Source: Strongylocentrotus droebachiensis (lineage: Eukaryota > Echinodermata > Echinoidea > Camarodonta > Strongylocentrotidae). Taken from it: a stretch of 64,000 nucleotides of DNA. Shown in pieces: positions 23,116-34,389 of this stretch; the first letter of the stretch is position 1; each line of letters starts with the position of its first letter. The notes below the pieces were generated by a model. That model was not told the DNA's origin. It did no database searches and worked only from the letters and a program-made list of their open reading frames with translations. The DNA lies in assembly GCA_035222895.1 (NCBI GenBank), contig JAVYIG010001809.1, positions 124,001 through 188,000 on the forward strand. The letters are read 5' to 3'. Made by a program: the position numbers and the translations under genes.

Positions 23116-23670
23116 AGGGATAGTTGAGGTCTGTTTTCAGACCGCAAATGCCTTCAAAGTGCATGGTTATTGCTCTTATCCTTATATATGACAGTTTTAG
23201 TGCCCTTTTAGAACCTAAAATTGCCATGAAGGTAATTTTTTACCCCAAAATGTGTGAAATTTAGCCAATACGAGCATACCAATTCAGCTCCACTTAAAAA
23301 AAAACACGGTGACGGTTAATTCATTATTTAATTAAAAATAACAATACATGGGCCGGCTGGTTGTGCGTAATATAAGCAACACGAAAATGCCAAAAAAAAA
23401 CAAAACAACATCGGCATCGGCTGAAATACGACGTAAAAGGTATTATTTCATTTTTTTCAACGGTATTTTCAACATTTTCAAAATATCTAATATATGTGGT
23501 GGTACACAAGTATTAGAAATCGTTATATTTCACCCGTCTCTGAACCGATTTTGATCAAACAAAGATGATTTTGTCATTTAAAGATTATGTTCTTTCAAAT
23601 TTGAAACTCAGTTTGTCATTATCTCTTATTTTGTAGCGCCCTCTGCAACATAACTCAACTATCCCTTTAA
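23112..23670. mobile_element. TTAA-flanked MITE, family 3 (TIR AGGGATAGTTGAGTTCTG), copy A
   Basis: Element 23116-23666 (551 bp) between TTAA at 23112-23115 and TTAA at 23667-23670. Ends are AGGGATAGTTGAG on the left and CTCAACTATCCCT on the right, with TAGCGCCCTCTGCAACA just inside the right end. Relatives are at 48381-48876, 60028-60583 and, in reverse, ending at 36317. It begins at the CAT stop codon. Confidence 0.88.
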
Positions 23671-23900
23671 CGATATTTTCGTGATCATCCATATCGCAAT
23701 GATACATACGGTTTTAGTTCAAAGCCTCATATTTCTCACATTTCGTCTAAATCCAGTACAATCACAAGGACTTTCGAGAACTCAAATCAAGGACAATTTC
23801 ATAACTCTATTGCATTGCTCATAGAACTCATTCAAAATTATTTAAATATTTCGTTGTCATGTTCACACATTTCGAAAGGTGACATACCAGACTATTGGCA

Positions 23901-24066
23901 TTAGGGAATTTTAGATTTACACGACGAGAACGTGGACCGCCACGTGTGACATCCTTTTAAGGTAATGTGACGTCCTTTCAAGGCACTGCCGGGCACGGCC
24001 CAGTGCCTTAACACAATGTCACACGCGGCAGTCCACGCTCTCGTCGTGTAAATCTAAAAGTCCCCA
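23901..24066. mobile_element. MITE with TTAGGGA ends
   Basis: Near-palindrome of about 166 bp: TTAGGGAATTTTAGATTTACACGACGAGA ends inverted near 24040-24066 (written in part). The same site in block B (49106-49222) holds a related copy, so it predates the duplication. Confidence 0.7.
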
Positions 24067-24586
24067 TTGTCTGAAGCCCACCGCACATTACACGATCGTC
24101 ATGCGATTCGATTTTCGAAGAAATGGCAATTGTACAAAATAGAAAATTTAAACAAACATCATCTTCCTGGTTTAGATTATAAATAATGATTGTAATACTC
24201 CCAACCAGGATTTTAGTGTTTTTAACTCTTCTACTCAAAATAAAAGCCGAATCGGCTTTAAATCGTAGACAATCACCCTACCGCAGTCTGACGTTACTAC
24301 GATTCTATGTTGATTAAACTTTTCCTCTTCCGAAGAAGCACCAGATCCCTTGAAATTGAGATTTTTGTAATCATATGACTATTCAGATCCTCGGTCTATA
24401 ACGTTTTACATTTTTGAATGTTCTTTCAAATGCTACTGGAAAATCTTCTAAAATCGTATTGTGGGCGGATCGTATAGTGTGCGGTGGGTTTAAGGTTGAT
24501 TTTTGTGAAGTCTGCAATGGTTTTCAAGACCATTATCCATTTAATCTAATTTCCAATCGGTCTAATGCCCTTCAAGTTTCTTACCC
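24067..24586. other. Spacer, nothing recognised
   Basis: Non-coding, aligned with block B. Confidence 0.4.
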
Positions 24587-24754
24587 ATTGGCCCGAATTC
24601 ACAAAGGAGGTTTGTCGACAAACCTTGGTTTTCGTACGTCATATGACGCGTTTTTACGCGTTTTTTTACAAACCTGGTTTGTAAAGAACAAAAGAAGGTT
24701 TGGCGAAACAAAAGGAGGTTTGTCGACAAACCTCCTTTGTGAATTCGGGCCATT
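24587..24754. mobile_element. PIF/Harbinger-like MITE, block A only
   Basis: Element 24590-24751 (162 bp) with ATT duplicated at 24587-24589 and 24752-24754. Block B has the empty site CCCATTCAG near 50256. Ends are GGCCCGAATTCACAAAGGAG inverted, followed by GTTTGTCGACAAACC palindromes. A second copy starts at 26209. Confidence 0.85.
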
Positions 24755-26208
24755 CAGTCTGGAGTGAAATAGGTTCCACTAACATATTGCGAAGGCTAGA
24801 GGGGTTTATCACAACATGTAAAATAGACCATTGATCTATGCATTGAACGAAACGATAGAAGAACTGGGTGTACCCAAAATTGTATGAGACCACATCAATA
24901 TGACTTCATACTGGCTATTAAAGTGGTCAAGGTTGCTGGTTCCAAACATTTTAGTGCTAAACAATAGGGGAGGCGATCACAACAGGCTATGGAAACACTG
25001 AATTTGCCCTGTTCCAGCTCGTTGCTTGAATGATAATAGCGGTGATCCCAATGAACCAGTAAGCTGGACGTTTGCACTTCGGTACTCTATGTTATAGTCA
25101 AACTGGAAATGGACGAATGGGACTACATGAGGAATTAGCAATGGACCAACTGGCAATATACCATTGTAGCATGTCTAGTCCCTTTGTGCTGTGTATCATT
25201 TAAAGCCTGTCTGCACTAGTTTGGTCAGGAAGGATTAGACCTACCTGAATGGTCACTGACAGGTGGTTATCAATAAGCTCTCAATTAACATAAGAAAAGG
25301 GGGATCATGGGGAGCAACAGGTACCGCTTAGGCATTGTTTGCCATATAGAGGGTGGAAGTAGCTACAAGTAGTGCATTCCCGCTTTAAAGAATCTTTTGT
25401 TTACAAGTGAAAATTAAAAATATTTGCAACATATTGACGAATATGTACATGCATATAGATGATGGTAAATCTTAGCAATGATGACCTTCTTGGAAGAACT
25501 CCTATTGACCTATTTTTATATTCAAGTGCTTCTTATTGGTATTTCTGACAAAAGAAAGAATATTGCTCCATTCTTCGATGGCATTTTTACATTAAATGTG
25601 CAAACACCGTCCTCTAGGCTTTTGGTCTTGTTTTCTCCGTGTCCATCTCCCTATATTCCTCTCTATTTTGTATAGTCTCTCTCTCTCTCTGTCTCCCTCT
25701 CTCTCTCCCAAGACCGCCTCATTACCCGCCTCTGAAAGTAGAAATAATATCTCATTTTCCTCGCAAATTAAAGGCATCTGAAGTTATTCTATACTGACAT
25801 GCTAAAATGATGCTTTTTCAATTTTGTTAAGGGTAGGAAAATAAAATCAGTTGGATGCAAAATATAAATTAATTCATTGAATTAATGAAACAAAAAGGAT
25901 ACTTACTTTGTCAAATGTGCCTTATTTTTCAGTACAGATTTCTTTTGGGCAAGAGTAGTAAAAATGACACAAAAAATGACACAAAAAATGACATCGAAAG
26001 TGTGATTTTCTTTGATAATTTTAATAAATATTTTAAATAAAACTAAATTATTAAAATAATGGAGTATTATTTACACAGTGTAGCCACATCAGTATTTATA
26101 CTGCTCTTCCAGCGGAAATTGCATTGTATATTATCCCAACAAATGCAAGGTACGAAGACTGACACGTATAGATTGACGTTTCAGTAGACAAATGACGTTA
26201 AAGATTGT
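24755..26208. other. Spacer, nothing recognised apart from a TC run
   Basis: Aligned with block B (about 50260-51735). A (TC)n tract lies near 25676-25710. No supported gene. Confidence 0.4.
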
Positions 26209-26332
26209 GGCCCGAATTCACAAAGGAGGTTTGTCGACAAACCGAGGTTTATGTACGTCATATGACGCGTTTTGACGCGTTTTTTTTACAAACCTTGTTT
26301 GTAAATAACAAAAGGAGGTTTGTCGAAATCAA
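26209..26332. mobile_element. Truncated copy of the GGCCCGAATTCACAAAGG MITE
   Basis: The left part matches 24590-24710, but the right inverted end is missing after GGTTTGTCG. Directly to its right the block A sequence rejoins block B at about 52613, so some 880 bp present in B (51737-52613) are missing in A at this junction. Confidence 0.75.
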
Positions 26333-27167
26333 CTTTCCTTTCATTATTCGATCTAGAATCCATTTATCAATCTCATCGATTCCATAATCACTTTGGAACG
26401 CCATTAAGAAATATGGATCATCAGACCTTAGTTTCAAATCTGATACAAAGAAAATTTCATTTCTTTCATCTAAACAGTTTTATATAATTATGCTCAATTT
26501 GCATTTTTCTGATTCTACCTGTCCATTGCTGTTTAGCTAATCATCTACACACTTATCACAAATTTGTAGGTACACTTCTAATGGAAGACACTCGTGACGT
26601 TACAAAGACAAAAGGCTTTAAGTTTTACTGGAAGACACTCGTGACCTCTAATGCAAAATAAGGCTTCCAGATTTTAAAGGCGTCTATTTGGCTCAGTAAT
26701 TTGAATTACAGGACTACAATTTAATACGTTCAAAAATCAGACTTATATTTGTTTACACTCACGGAATACTATGAGCTCTTCGTTCATTTCTTAAGCCATT
26801 GTCACAATTCATACAAGTTTACCTAGCAACGGGCTATTACATTCACCAGTTATATATATCATTGTATTTGAATAGTCATAATAGTCAGAATGCGAATTAC
26901 AAACGTTAGCTGTTGACAGGCCTGGCTGTTGATATATATGAAAATAGTCCTTTCCATTTCATTTTTCGATTTTAAATGTGGGATGAATTTATTGTGTATA
27001 GTAAAAAAAGAAAGAAATATTGCAATCACCGCTAATGAATTATAATTCTAAATATAATATATGAATATATTTTATCAAAATTAATATCCTGTCTAAGAGT
27101 TAGAAAAGAATTAACCCAAGATCAAAAGCAGACAGTCTTTGGTTTCAATTCCTTTTTTCCTGTCCTT
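26333..27167. other. Spacer, nothing recognised
   Basis: Aligned with 52614-54273 of block B, where B has an extra segment at about 53212-53978. Confidence 0.4.
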
Positions 27168-27313
27168 CTAATTGGTACTTCCATACGACGCAGCATTCTC
27201 GGTTGATCCGTTGCCATGGTTGCCAACATCCGAGTTCTCATCGTTTAGTCTCTGCCGCGAGATTCTGCCGGCCTTGCTGTGGCGATACCCGTATACCAAA
27301 TAGATGAATAAAC
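27168..27313 (-). pseudogene. Orphan last exon of a CAT3-type transporter gene
   Basis: A 146-nt exon on the minus strand after a TTTTCTAG acceptor. It reads LFIYLVYGYRHSKAGRISRQ and ends NAASYGSTN-stop, essentially the same as the last exon of CAT3 (54274-54419). The rest of the gene is missing: block A ends at 28280, inside what would be intron 2, and no CAT3-like exon 1 or 2 lies beyond. The exon is open but cannot make a transporter on its own. Confidence 0.85.
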
Positions 27314-27484
27314 CTAGAAAATTAAGAAATGGGAATTCAAATGATCAATTCTTTTATCCCATCTAAATTTTGCTCGTATTCACCACCATGTTTTAATTCT
27401 ATTTCCTGCAATCTCTCAAGTGGTATTTGTAAGAGGGAAGAATTTATACTGCTCGTAAAACATAGGAATCATATTTTACTTTGC

Positions 27485-27720
27485 ATTAGCCGTGTTCACA
27501 CGATGGCGATTTTGGTCGGGTTTCGGCGTAAGTATGGTTAGCGGGTAAGGTCGGCGTAAAGGTAGGTGTAGTGACCATCTGAACGATAGTCGTGTTAGCT
27601 ACGCCGACCTTTACGCCAACTGATTTACTCCTGGATTTGTCCAGGAGCAACGCGTTAACACGCCAAGAGGGACGAGTAAGTTGACCGTGTGGATGCTTTC
27701 ACTTGGCACTCGGAGTATAT
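27485..27720. repeat. Partly palindromic GC-richer segment
   Basis: GTCGGCGTAAAGGT and ACGCCGACCTTTACGCC face each other, with GCCGTGTTCACACGATGGCG on the left and GACCGTGTGGATGC on the right. It looks like an old TIR element; also in block B at about 54597-54810. Ends are uncertain. Confidence 0.45.
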
Positions 27721-28380
27721 GTGACCTTTCACAAGGGTCGTATGACCTAACATTTAAAACTTCCGAGGTCAAACCTACACCACATGCGAGTTTTCGATGC
27801 CTTCGGAGTGATTTATAGTATTACAGATATTTCGATTAAATTAATTTGCCAATGAATATTAGACTTCGTGCAGTTTAGATGCGAAAGCTGTGTTGAGGTA
27901 GACTATGGCTATCATTCCTCAATGTATGCTGGTATATATGGGCTGTAAACTATACCACGTCGACAGCTGCACATACTCTGGAAGGTGTCATATTTCCCAG
28001 TTAGATTTGTTGTATCTGTATGACTATTACGTGTATTAACGATGATGTGGGATCTCAGTGTAGCATATAATTTTTACTTCCATGATATTCAAATCAACCT
28101 TTCCTTTCATTATACGATCTAATTTGTGTTGGAAACCATATGAGGAGAAATCTGAGTGTACAGTACATTTAAAAAAAAAGTAGCTCTCTGTGACAAAAGG
28201 AGTTTAAAAATACCCCTACTTAAAAAAGTGTACAACAAAGCATAAAGCTATACATTTTCATGAATATCTGGTATTACTTGAAGAGTTCCTAAAGAGCCAA
28301 AGAGGTCCTACCAAGTTGTACAGAAAATCTCTGGCCCTGCATGAATTGTTCATGCACATCTCGGCGATCAATTGACTCTT

Positions 28381-29509
28381 GAAGACGTTGTCAATGTCAA
28401 CTGCTTCGATCGAAGGTACCAGAGACGTCCATGATGGTGTTGACGTCTTAACTGCATCCGTGTCCGTCAGTGCTGCCGATTATCACGGGGCCGTTCTTGA
28501 GTGCTTCGCATACTGTCCGTACCTCTTCACCCTTAATTCCGAACTATGCGGACAATCTGTCCGATCAATTTGCAAGCTGAAAACATTCTTTGTCACCGAT
28601 GTCCCACTCATGGACACCTTTCACATTGCCCCCGTTCGCCAGTTTGTCACAGAGGGTGCTTCAGTCACCATCTTCTGTACACAGAATCGTGACTTTGAAT
28701 CAGGAGGGCCAACCGTTGACTTTATTTTAAGCACAAATGTACCTGTGGAGCGAGTATCTTTTCCCAATGCTCAGACCTTAGTTCTATCAAACATAAGTTT
28801 TAGTGACAATAAAACAATCATTGGTTGTGGGCTATACTTCCAAGGAAAAGTCTATCGGATGAAATACTCAACAGTCTACGTTATAGAACCAACGACAACC
28901 GCAGTAGGTTCTAGTGACACAACTTCAATGTTCAACGCAAACGATAGTGGAGCTAACTTCAGTGATATTACAGGTATGATAACTTACACCACAGAAACGG
29001 GAATTACCACGTTTGGCACTGACACTTCGTGGAATACGACAACTAAATCTACTACACCGTTAACTGGACAAGTGTCATCCACATTGATTCAAACTATAGA
29101 AAACAGGACAACCGACACGCCTTCGTCATCAACAACATTTCCAAGTGAGCAAAGAGCTACTGTGACGAAGGACGTCAGTCTATCTGTTTCTAACGGTTAT
29201 GGAACCTCGGATTATCCCACTCCTGACACCAACGCATCGACCGTTAAACCACACCGCGAACCCAACCCTGGTCCAAGCCGAACCCTCATCGGGCTTGTCG
29301 TCAGCTGCTCAACCGCCGCTCTCCTCCTTATCATTGTCCTTATTGTCGTGGGGAAAACGCTTGCTAAGAAAACCATGGGACACCAAAGTTCTTGGTCGCC
29401 GAAACACAACGGCGAACGAACATACTGGGACTACAGGGACGAGAGAAAACATCTCAGCGTGAGCACTCACAGTGGCAGCATCGTCGGTCAAGATGTCAGT
29501 TTGATTTAG
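28381..29509 (+). pseudogene. 5'-truncated inverted copy of the Ig-domain gene
   Basis: Homology to the other Ig genes starts abruptly at GAAGACGTTGTCAATG, inside Ig domain 2, and continues through the rest of domain 2, domain 3, the Ser/Thr stalk, the transmembrane helix and most of the cytoplasmic tail. The signal peptide and Ig domain 1 are absent; the first ATG (28394) would start inside domain 2. Near the end a one-base loss changes the tail from GSFDLDEA(R/K)LEKL to VSLI-stop. The 3' flank to about 29610 matches the flank of copy A (rev. 7040-7120). It is on the opposite strand to copies 0, A and B and begins about 100 bases after the end of block A. It is probably non-functional unless spliced to an upstream exon that I cannot see. 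Confidence 0.82.
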
Positions 29510-29619
29510 ATGAGGCAAGATTGGGAAATTTGTAAGAGATATTTGATATTTCAACTACCGAAGGAACATCAATGTGGTCTACTTGTCCATTTAACAAGAT
29601 CGTAAAGACTATCATGCAA

Positions 29620-30195
29620 TCAACTTAAATACCTTATGTTATATCCCATAGAAATCATGTTCGGGATAACGAATCAAATTATTACAATGTGGGCGCGTTT
29701 TATGGCGTGATAAACAGGGAAGCCGAAACTGTATTAGGTTTGATTTTTTGAAGTATTTGCGATCGAGATATTTTAACATTATCATCAATTCGAACATTCG
29801 GTGCTCACGTTTTAATAAGAGGAATTATCTGAATACATAAAAACGAATTAAGGACATTTCCAAACCAATCTAAAATTGTATGCAGAATTGAAAGGTCAGT
29901 AAGTGTTCATGTATTCAGAAGAAAATGGAAATGTTATTATTTGAATACATATTGTCATTCCTGATTCCAGACTATTTTGTTTAATCTCCAAGCTGTATAT
30001 TCATGTTGATTACAATGAGTGAGTAATGGTATGGCCATGCCGATGAGTAAATAACGGTATGACCAATAAACTATTTATATATCCTATCTATCTATACGGA
30101 AATCATAATAATTTATAATTTCCAAATAGAGCTAGATGCAATGATATTTAAACACAAGTTTTGGAAGACTGCCATTACTTGTTATCCTATACCAG
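29620..30195. other. Spacer, nothing recognised
   Basis: Non-coding A+T-rich sequence. Confidence 0.4.
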
Positions 30196-30197
30196 CG

Positions 30198-30768
30198 GGG
30201 TGTTTCACAAAGATCCTAAGTTGAACTTATCTCTAAGTTGGACTTAACAATTATGAAAAGCCGTTAGCATCTTTTAAAATATTTTGTAAAAGTTATTTTA
30301 AAAGGCACAAATGTTGATTCAAAACATTCATATTTTCTATTATCAAGGAGATTTCATGTTCTTGATGTGGAATTTATAAAAAAAAAAGTCTAAAATACTT
30401 GTTGGCTCAGTCAGTAGAGCGTCTGCATCACAATAGGGAGGTCATGGGTTTGAACCCCGGCCGCGTCATACCAAAAGACGTTTAAGATGGAAGTTGCTGT
30501 TACCTTGTTTGGCGTTCAACAATAAGGGATAGAGCAACGTCGATATGGCGCTTCTCAGTGGCTGCCGGGCTCACGATCAATGGGGCAAAAAGGATTTCCA
30601 TTTTCGGTTTAACTTGATGAAATTTGGAGTGGACTTTAACAGATTATTATTATTATTATTATTACTATTTTGAATATACTTTATTTAGGGCTACAAATGG
30701 CTCTCCATAAGTTTTAAATCCAACTTAGAGTTAACTTCGACTTCGGATCTTTGTGAAACACCCCCAGG
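30198..30768. mobile_element. TIR element (GGGGTGTTTCACAAAGATCC ends) with a SINE nested inside
   Basis: The left end GGGGTGTTTCACAAAGATCC (about 30198) is matched in reverse by GGATCTTTGTGAAACACCCC (about 30748-30767). Subterminal AAGTTGAACTTA and TAAGTTGGACTTA motifs recur inverted. The SINE at 30396-30667 interrupts the interior, so it arrived later. Confidence 0.7.
30396..30667 (+). mobile_element. tRNA-derived SINE, family 1
   Basis: The head carries A-box-like TTGGCTCAGTCAGTAGAGCG and B-box-like GGGTTTGAACCCC, followed by a family body (ACCAAAAGACGTT, GGCGTTCAACAATAAGG, GAGCAACGTCGAT, GGCTGCCGGGCTCACGATCA, TTTGGAGTGGACT) and an (ATT)n tail. The copy at 55737-55998 on the minus strand has the same parts. 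Confidence 0.85.
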
Positions 30769-30804
30769 TATCACGCCAACGGGCAACAGGTACATCAGAG
30801 ACAT

Positions 30805-31239
30805 CATAGCAGGCGCGGATCTACGGGGGGGGTTTAGGGGGTTTAAACCCCCCCCTTGGGCGGCCCAAAAAAAAAAAAAAAAAAAAAGGGGGAAAAAAAA
30901 AAAAAAAAAAAAAAAGAACGCACGCTGGAGAGAAACCCTTTCAAGTGCAAATATTGTGAGAAGTTATTCAACTCATCTGGTAACTTAACCAAACACATGA
31001 TAACTCTGGATATAACTGTGTATTAAACTGTTACTTGATTTAAAAAGACGTTATCATGCACTGCTTTTTATGGTCTCCATTGTGTTAATAGATGCCAGGA
31101 AAACATCACTTACGGGGTTCAAATAAACACCCCTAAAAAAATCGGCTCGCCGCTTCGCGGCTCGTGGACGATGCTCCGCATCGTCATTATTTTGGTCAAA
31201 CCCCCCCCTTAGCAAAATGCTAGATCCGCCCCTGCATAG
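30805..31239. mobile_element. CAG...CTG element carrying a zinc-finger fragment
   Basis: Element 30810-31234 (425 bp) flanked by CATAG at 30805-30809 and 31235-31239. Ends are CAGGCGCGGATCTA on the left and TAGATCCGCCCCTG on the right. It contains G and C runs, two long A runs, a C2H2 zinc-finger-like stretch (30915-30999) and a GCCGCTTCGCGGC hairpin near 31147-31160. It shares end type and target with 16388-18934. Confidence 0.8.
30915..30999 (+). pseudogene. C2H2 zinc-finger fragment inside the CAG/CTG element
   Basis: Translation gives RTHAGEKP, the typical inter-finger linker, then after a one-base shift FKCKYCEKLFNSSGNLTKHM, which has the Cys-x2-Cys, Phe, Leu and first His spacing of a C2H2 finger. 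The second His is lacking. Only part of one finger is present, so it is a captured or retro-copied scrap of a host zinc-finger gene, or of a zinc-finger-bearing transposase. Confidence 0.65.
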
Positions 31240-31820
31240 CTGCAAGCAATGTAATACATGTTTATCTGATTTACGAACTAAAATGTATTGTATTCTTGAC
31301 GGGTATACAAACAAGGAGTGTAAGGCTGAAACACAATAGAGCATTGATAGATTTTAGAAAAGTATTGTGAACTATTTGGAAATGATGATTTATGAGTTAT
31401 GTTTATAGAGTGTTTATGTTGGTTCTGATTGTGTATATTCATATATGGATGTGTTTCTTTTTTTCTATCTTAAATTTGGCTGTTGTTCGTGAATTGGTTA
31501 TTACCTTTTATAGTACGAGTAGAAAGATATAAAGTATGATTGTCCACATTTCATTTTTTTTAAAGATCTGGACTATTGGGGTTTTATTTTCAAACTAGTG
31601 GTTTTGAATACTAGTCATTTGAAATTTTACATATGGTGATGTCATTTCTATCCTATGCTGTATATGTAAAGGGATCGTATTTGATATATCATAATACAGT
31701 TTGAGAAATGTTCAAGTATTGTATGTTATGAATAACCTAAGCGTTGGATATCCAGGATAGTAATAATTGAGCGCCAGTAGTGGTAATGTTTAAGACATGA
31801 GCGCTTTACAAGACTCCACT
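31240..31820. other. Spacer, nothing recognised
   Basis: Non-coding A+T-rich sequence. Confidence 0.4.
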
Positions 31821-31821
31821 A

Positions 31822-31883
31822 TCATTACTATTATTTATCACTATTATCATTATTATTATTATTAATATTATTATTTTTTTTTA

Positions 31884-31980
<97 letters not shown>

Positions 31981-31990
31981 TATTATTATG
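31822..31990. repeat. (ATT)n microsatellite
   Basis: About 170 bp of TTA/ATT triplets with few interruptions. Confidence 0.95.
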
Positions 31991-34389
31991 GTGTTGATGA
32001 TATAGCGACGTTGCTTAATAATGCATTTGTATGACTTTATTTCACGATTTGTATTTTGAAGAGTTTAAATCATGTGATAATTGCTTTGAAAACTAAATTG
32101 TATAAATTTCTTCGATAGACAAAGACCAATTGATATCATAATCATTTACAGGTTCGGATCGTTAATGTACATTTATTTGTGTAATATAAGGTCACTTATC
32201 TAGTTTACAGATCATTGGCATCTACTGACGTTTTTTGCCCTGGTCAGTTCTACTATTTCCTTATCGAAAGTATCATCTCTCTCCAGGACTGGATGGATTA
32301 GGGTTTTGTGAAACCAGTTACATTGTTGTATTGTACAAGAAAGATATCGACCTGGGTTTCCATCTAATAAACTGTTGCAATCAATCGCAACTATGTAAAT
32401 AAGAGATAGGAGACTGTCACCTAGCGATTGGTAAGAGGACTTGCGACTGATTCGGATCAATCGTAACTCTTTATACGACGGGGTCCTGATCTAGAATTTT
32501 ATCTATCTTTGGCAGAATCCCTTACAATCAGGTTTTATACGGAACCATTTACAAAGTATAGTACCAAAGTAGATATCGATCGAAACTTAAATTGTGTGGA
32601 ACATCTGGTATTATTTAAACTGAGCATATGATTATATGAGTCATTCATTGCCTTTCTCTTTATTGAGGGGCAAGTACGGTATTTACCTTTAACTGAATCT
32701 ATCGAAATATTTGCGTAGTAGAGATTTCCCTAAAATAAGTTTTAACAAAACCAATGGACTTACGTCGTTTGGTATAGAATAATTGCTTTTTGTATAACAT
32801 TGACCCTTATAAACTACACATTTTGGAGTGTGATAGTGCAAAGTACGTAGGGAATTTAGTACATGTGGTAACATTACAATTCGTTAGAAATGTAATCCAA
32901 GTTTGGAAGGAGATGCATAAAGACAAACTAACTAATAAATAAACAACAAAACTGATCTCGAACAGGGTATTTAAGTTCAGTGTTTGATTCTTTCTTTTAT
33001 CATTTGTAGTTGTAGTTCTCGTCTAAAACATCCATACAGATATCATATTTTTATAATTGAAGAAATATATATTGAAAATATATTTCCAGAAGTGTTTTTT
33101 TCTTTAATTTACAATCACAAGTATTTTTCTTAAATTTGCAGTAGCTTCTAATTATTTGTCTGCATAATCATATTAACTGTAAAACAGATTTTGTAGTCCC
33201 ATTTTAATGTTTTTATTCTTTCTATTTTCATTTTTATGAATTAATCTGTTTCTTTTGCTAACCTTTCTTCAGTTTCAGGACTGAGATTATAATGGTTTCT
33301 GTCTGGATACAATACCAACATACTCTTGATCATGTGATAATGCTTGATTTTTCACTGTAATCATTAAACCTCGTTTTCTATACATTTCTATCTTAGAATT
33401 CGTCTTTTGTTTATGTACAGTGGCATTATCATAATAAACAAAATAGTCTAACATGAACCGTCACACTTTTTTAGTTTCCATTACCGATGCAAAGAAAAGA
33501 GTCATCAAGTCACCTTTATCATGCAGTACTTATTTGTTGTTCTGTGAACGTTCATGTAATTCCTTTATTTGTAATTCCTTGTGCATTTAACACTTTTGTT
33601 TATTTTCATAATTTGATCGGGTGCTAAAAAAAGCTTTGTTTGATAAAGCATAAATGAAGTGATGTGATCCTTGGGTTTTCATTAAAAGCTGCAATACCAG
33701 AATTCCCGAGCAATTTTATAAAGCATATAAGGAGACGCCATGTCTGTCAAGTTAAACTAATTTGAGTTTTTTTTCACCACGATGTGCAATCATGATTTGC
33801 TCATGGTTCTCATGTATGTTTTTACTCAACATTAATTCAACATTTTATGTTTTGCCAATATTGAAATTAATTTTATTTGCCGTGAAAAACAATAAAAGCA
33901 TTTTTAAATATATGAATATATTGGCACCAAGTTTAGTGGATATATGAATATGCACTATTTCCTTCGTCACAGACATGCGTCGTGCGTTGTCTGTCATATA
34001 CATGTACTCATGTACTAGTACCCAAGTACGTTCGTAAGCATTAGTACATGTACATTGCTTCGGAATAAAGAGAATCACTATAAAGGACGAATTAATCCGT
34101 GAAGCCAAGTACAATACAAGAAACAAGATATTTAATTTGGTCTTAGTTGCAAACAAGTTACATAGAAATTTGGTTTCCACTGGCGTTACAGTAATATTTA
34201 AGAAAAAACATAATTACAAGAAATAATTACACCATGTTTATAGAAATAGATGAAATAATAGATCAAATACATGCAAAAGGTAATGAAGTGACAAAAATGG
34301 TCATTGGTACTTCGAATCATGAGTTTCAAAATTAAGCCTTGGTCATTGGTATTTCAAATCATAATAGTTTCAGTATTAATTAATTTCCG
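31991..34389. other. Long spacer between the duplication blocks, nothing recognised
   Basis: No ORF with known features, no clear terminal repeats and no RNA gene were seen. Confidence 0.4.

Larger units (their letters stand above)
7084..28280. repeat. Segmental duplication, block A
   Basis: About 21.2 kb that aligns in direct orientation with 36314-55369. Shared content in order: Ig gene (minus), non-coding spacer, CAT gene (plus), last exon of a second CAT gene (minus). The left boundary is at TTAATGTCCAT and the right boundary at GGTATTACTTG, where both copies suddenly stop matching. Coding parts of the CAT genes differ at roughly 5% of residues by hand count. Block A carries several insertions that B lacks, which makes it longer. 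Confidence 0.9.

Noticed and set aside
28379-28381. Start codon for the inverted Ig copy at 28379
   Set aside because: It is a TTG at the break in homology; the first ATG is 28394, inside Ig domain 2. The copy is better called truncated.
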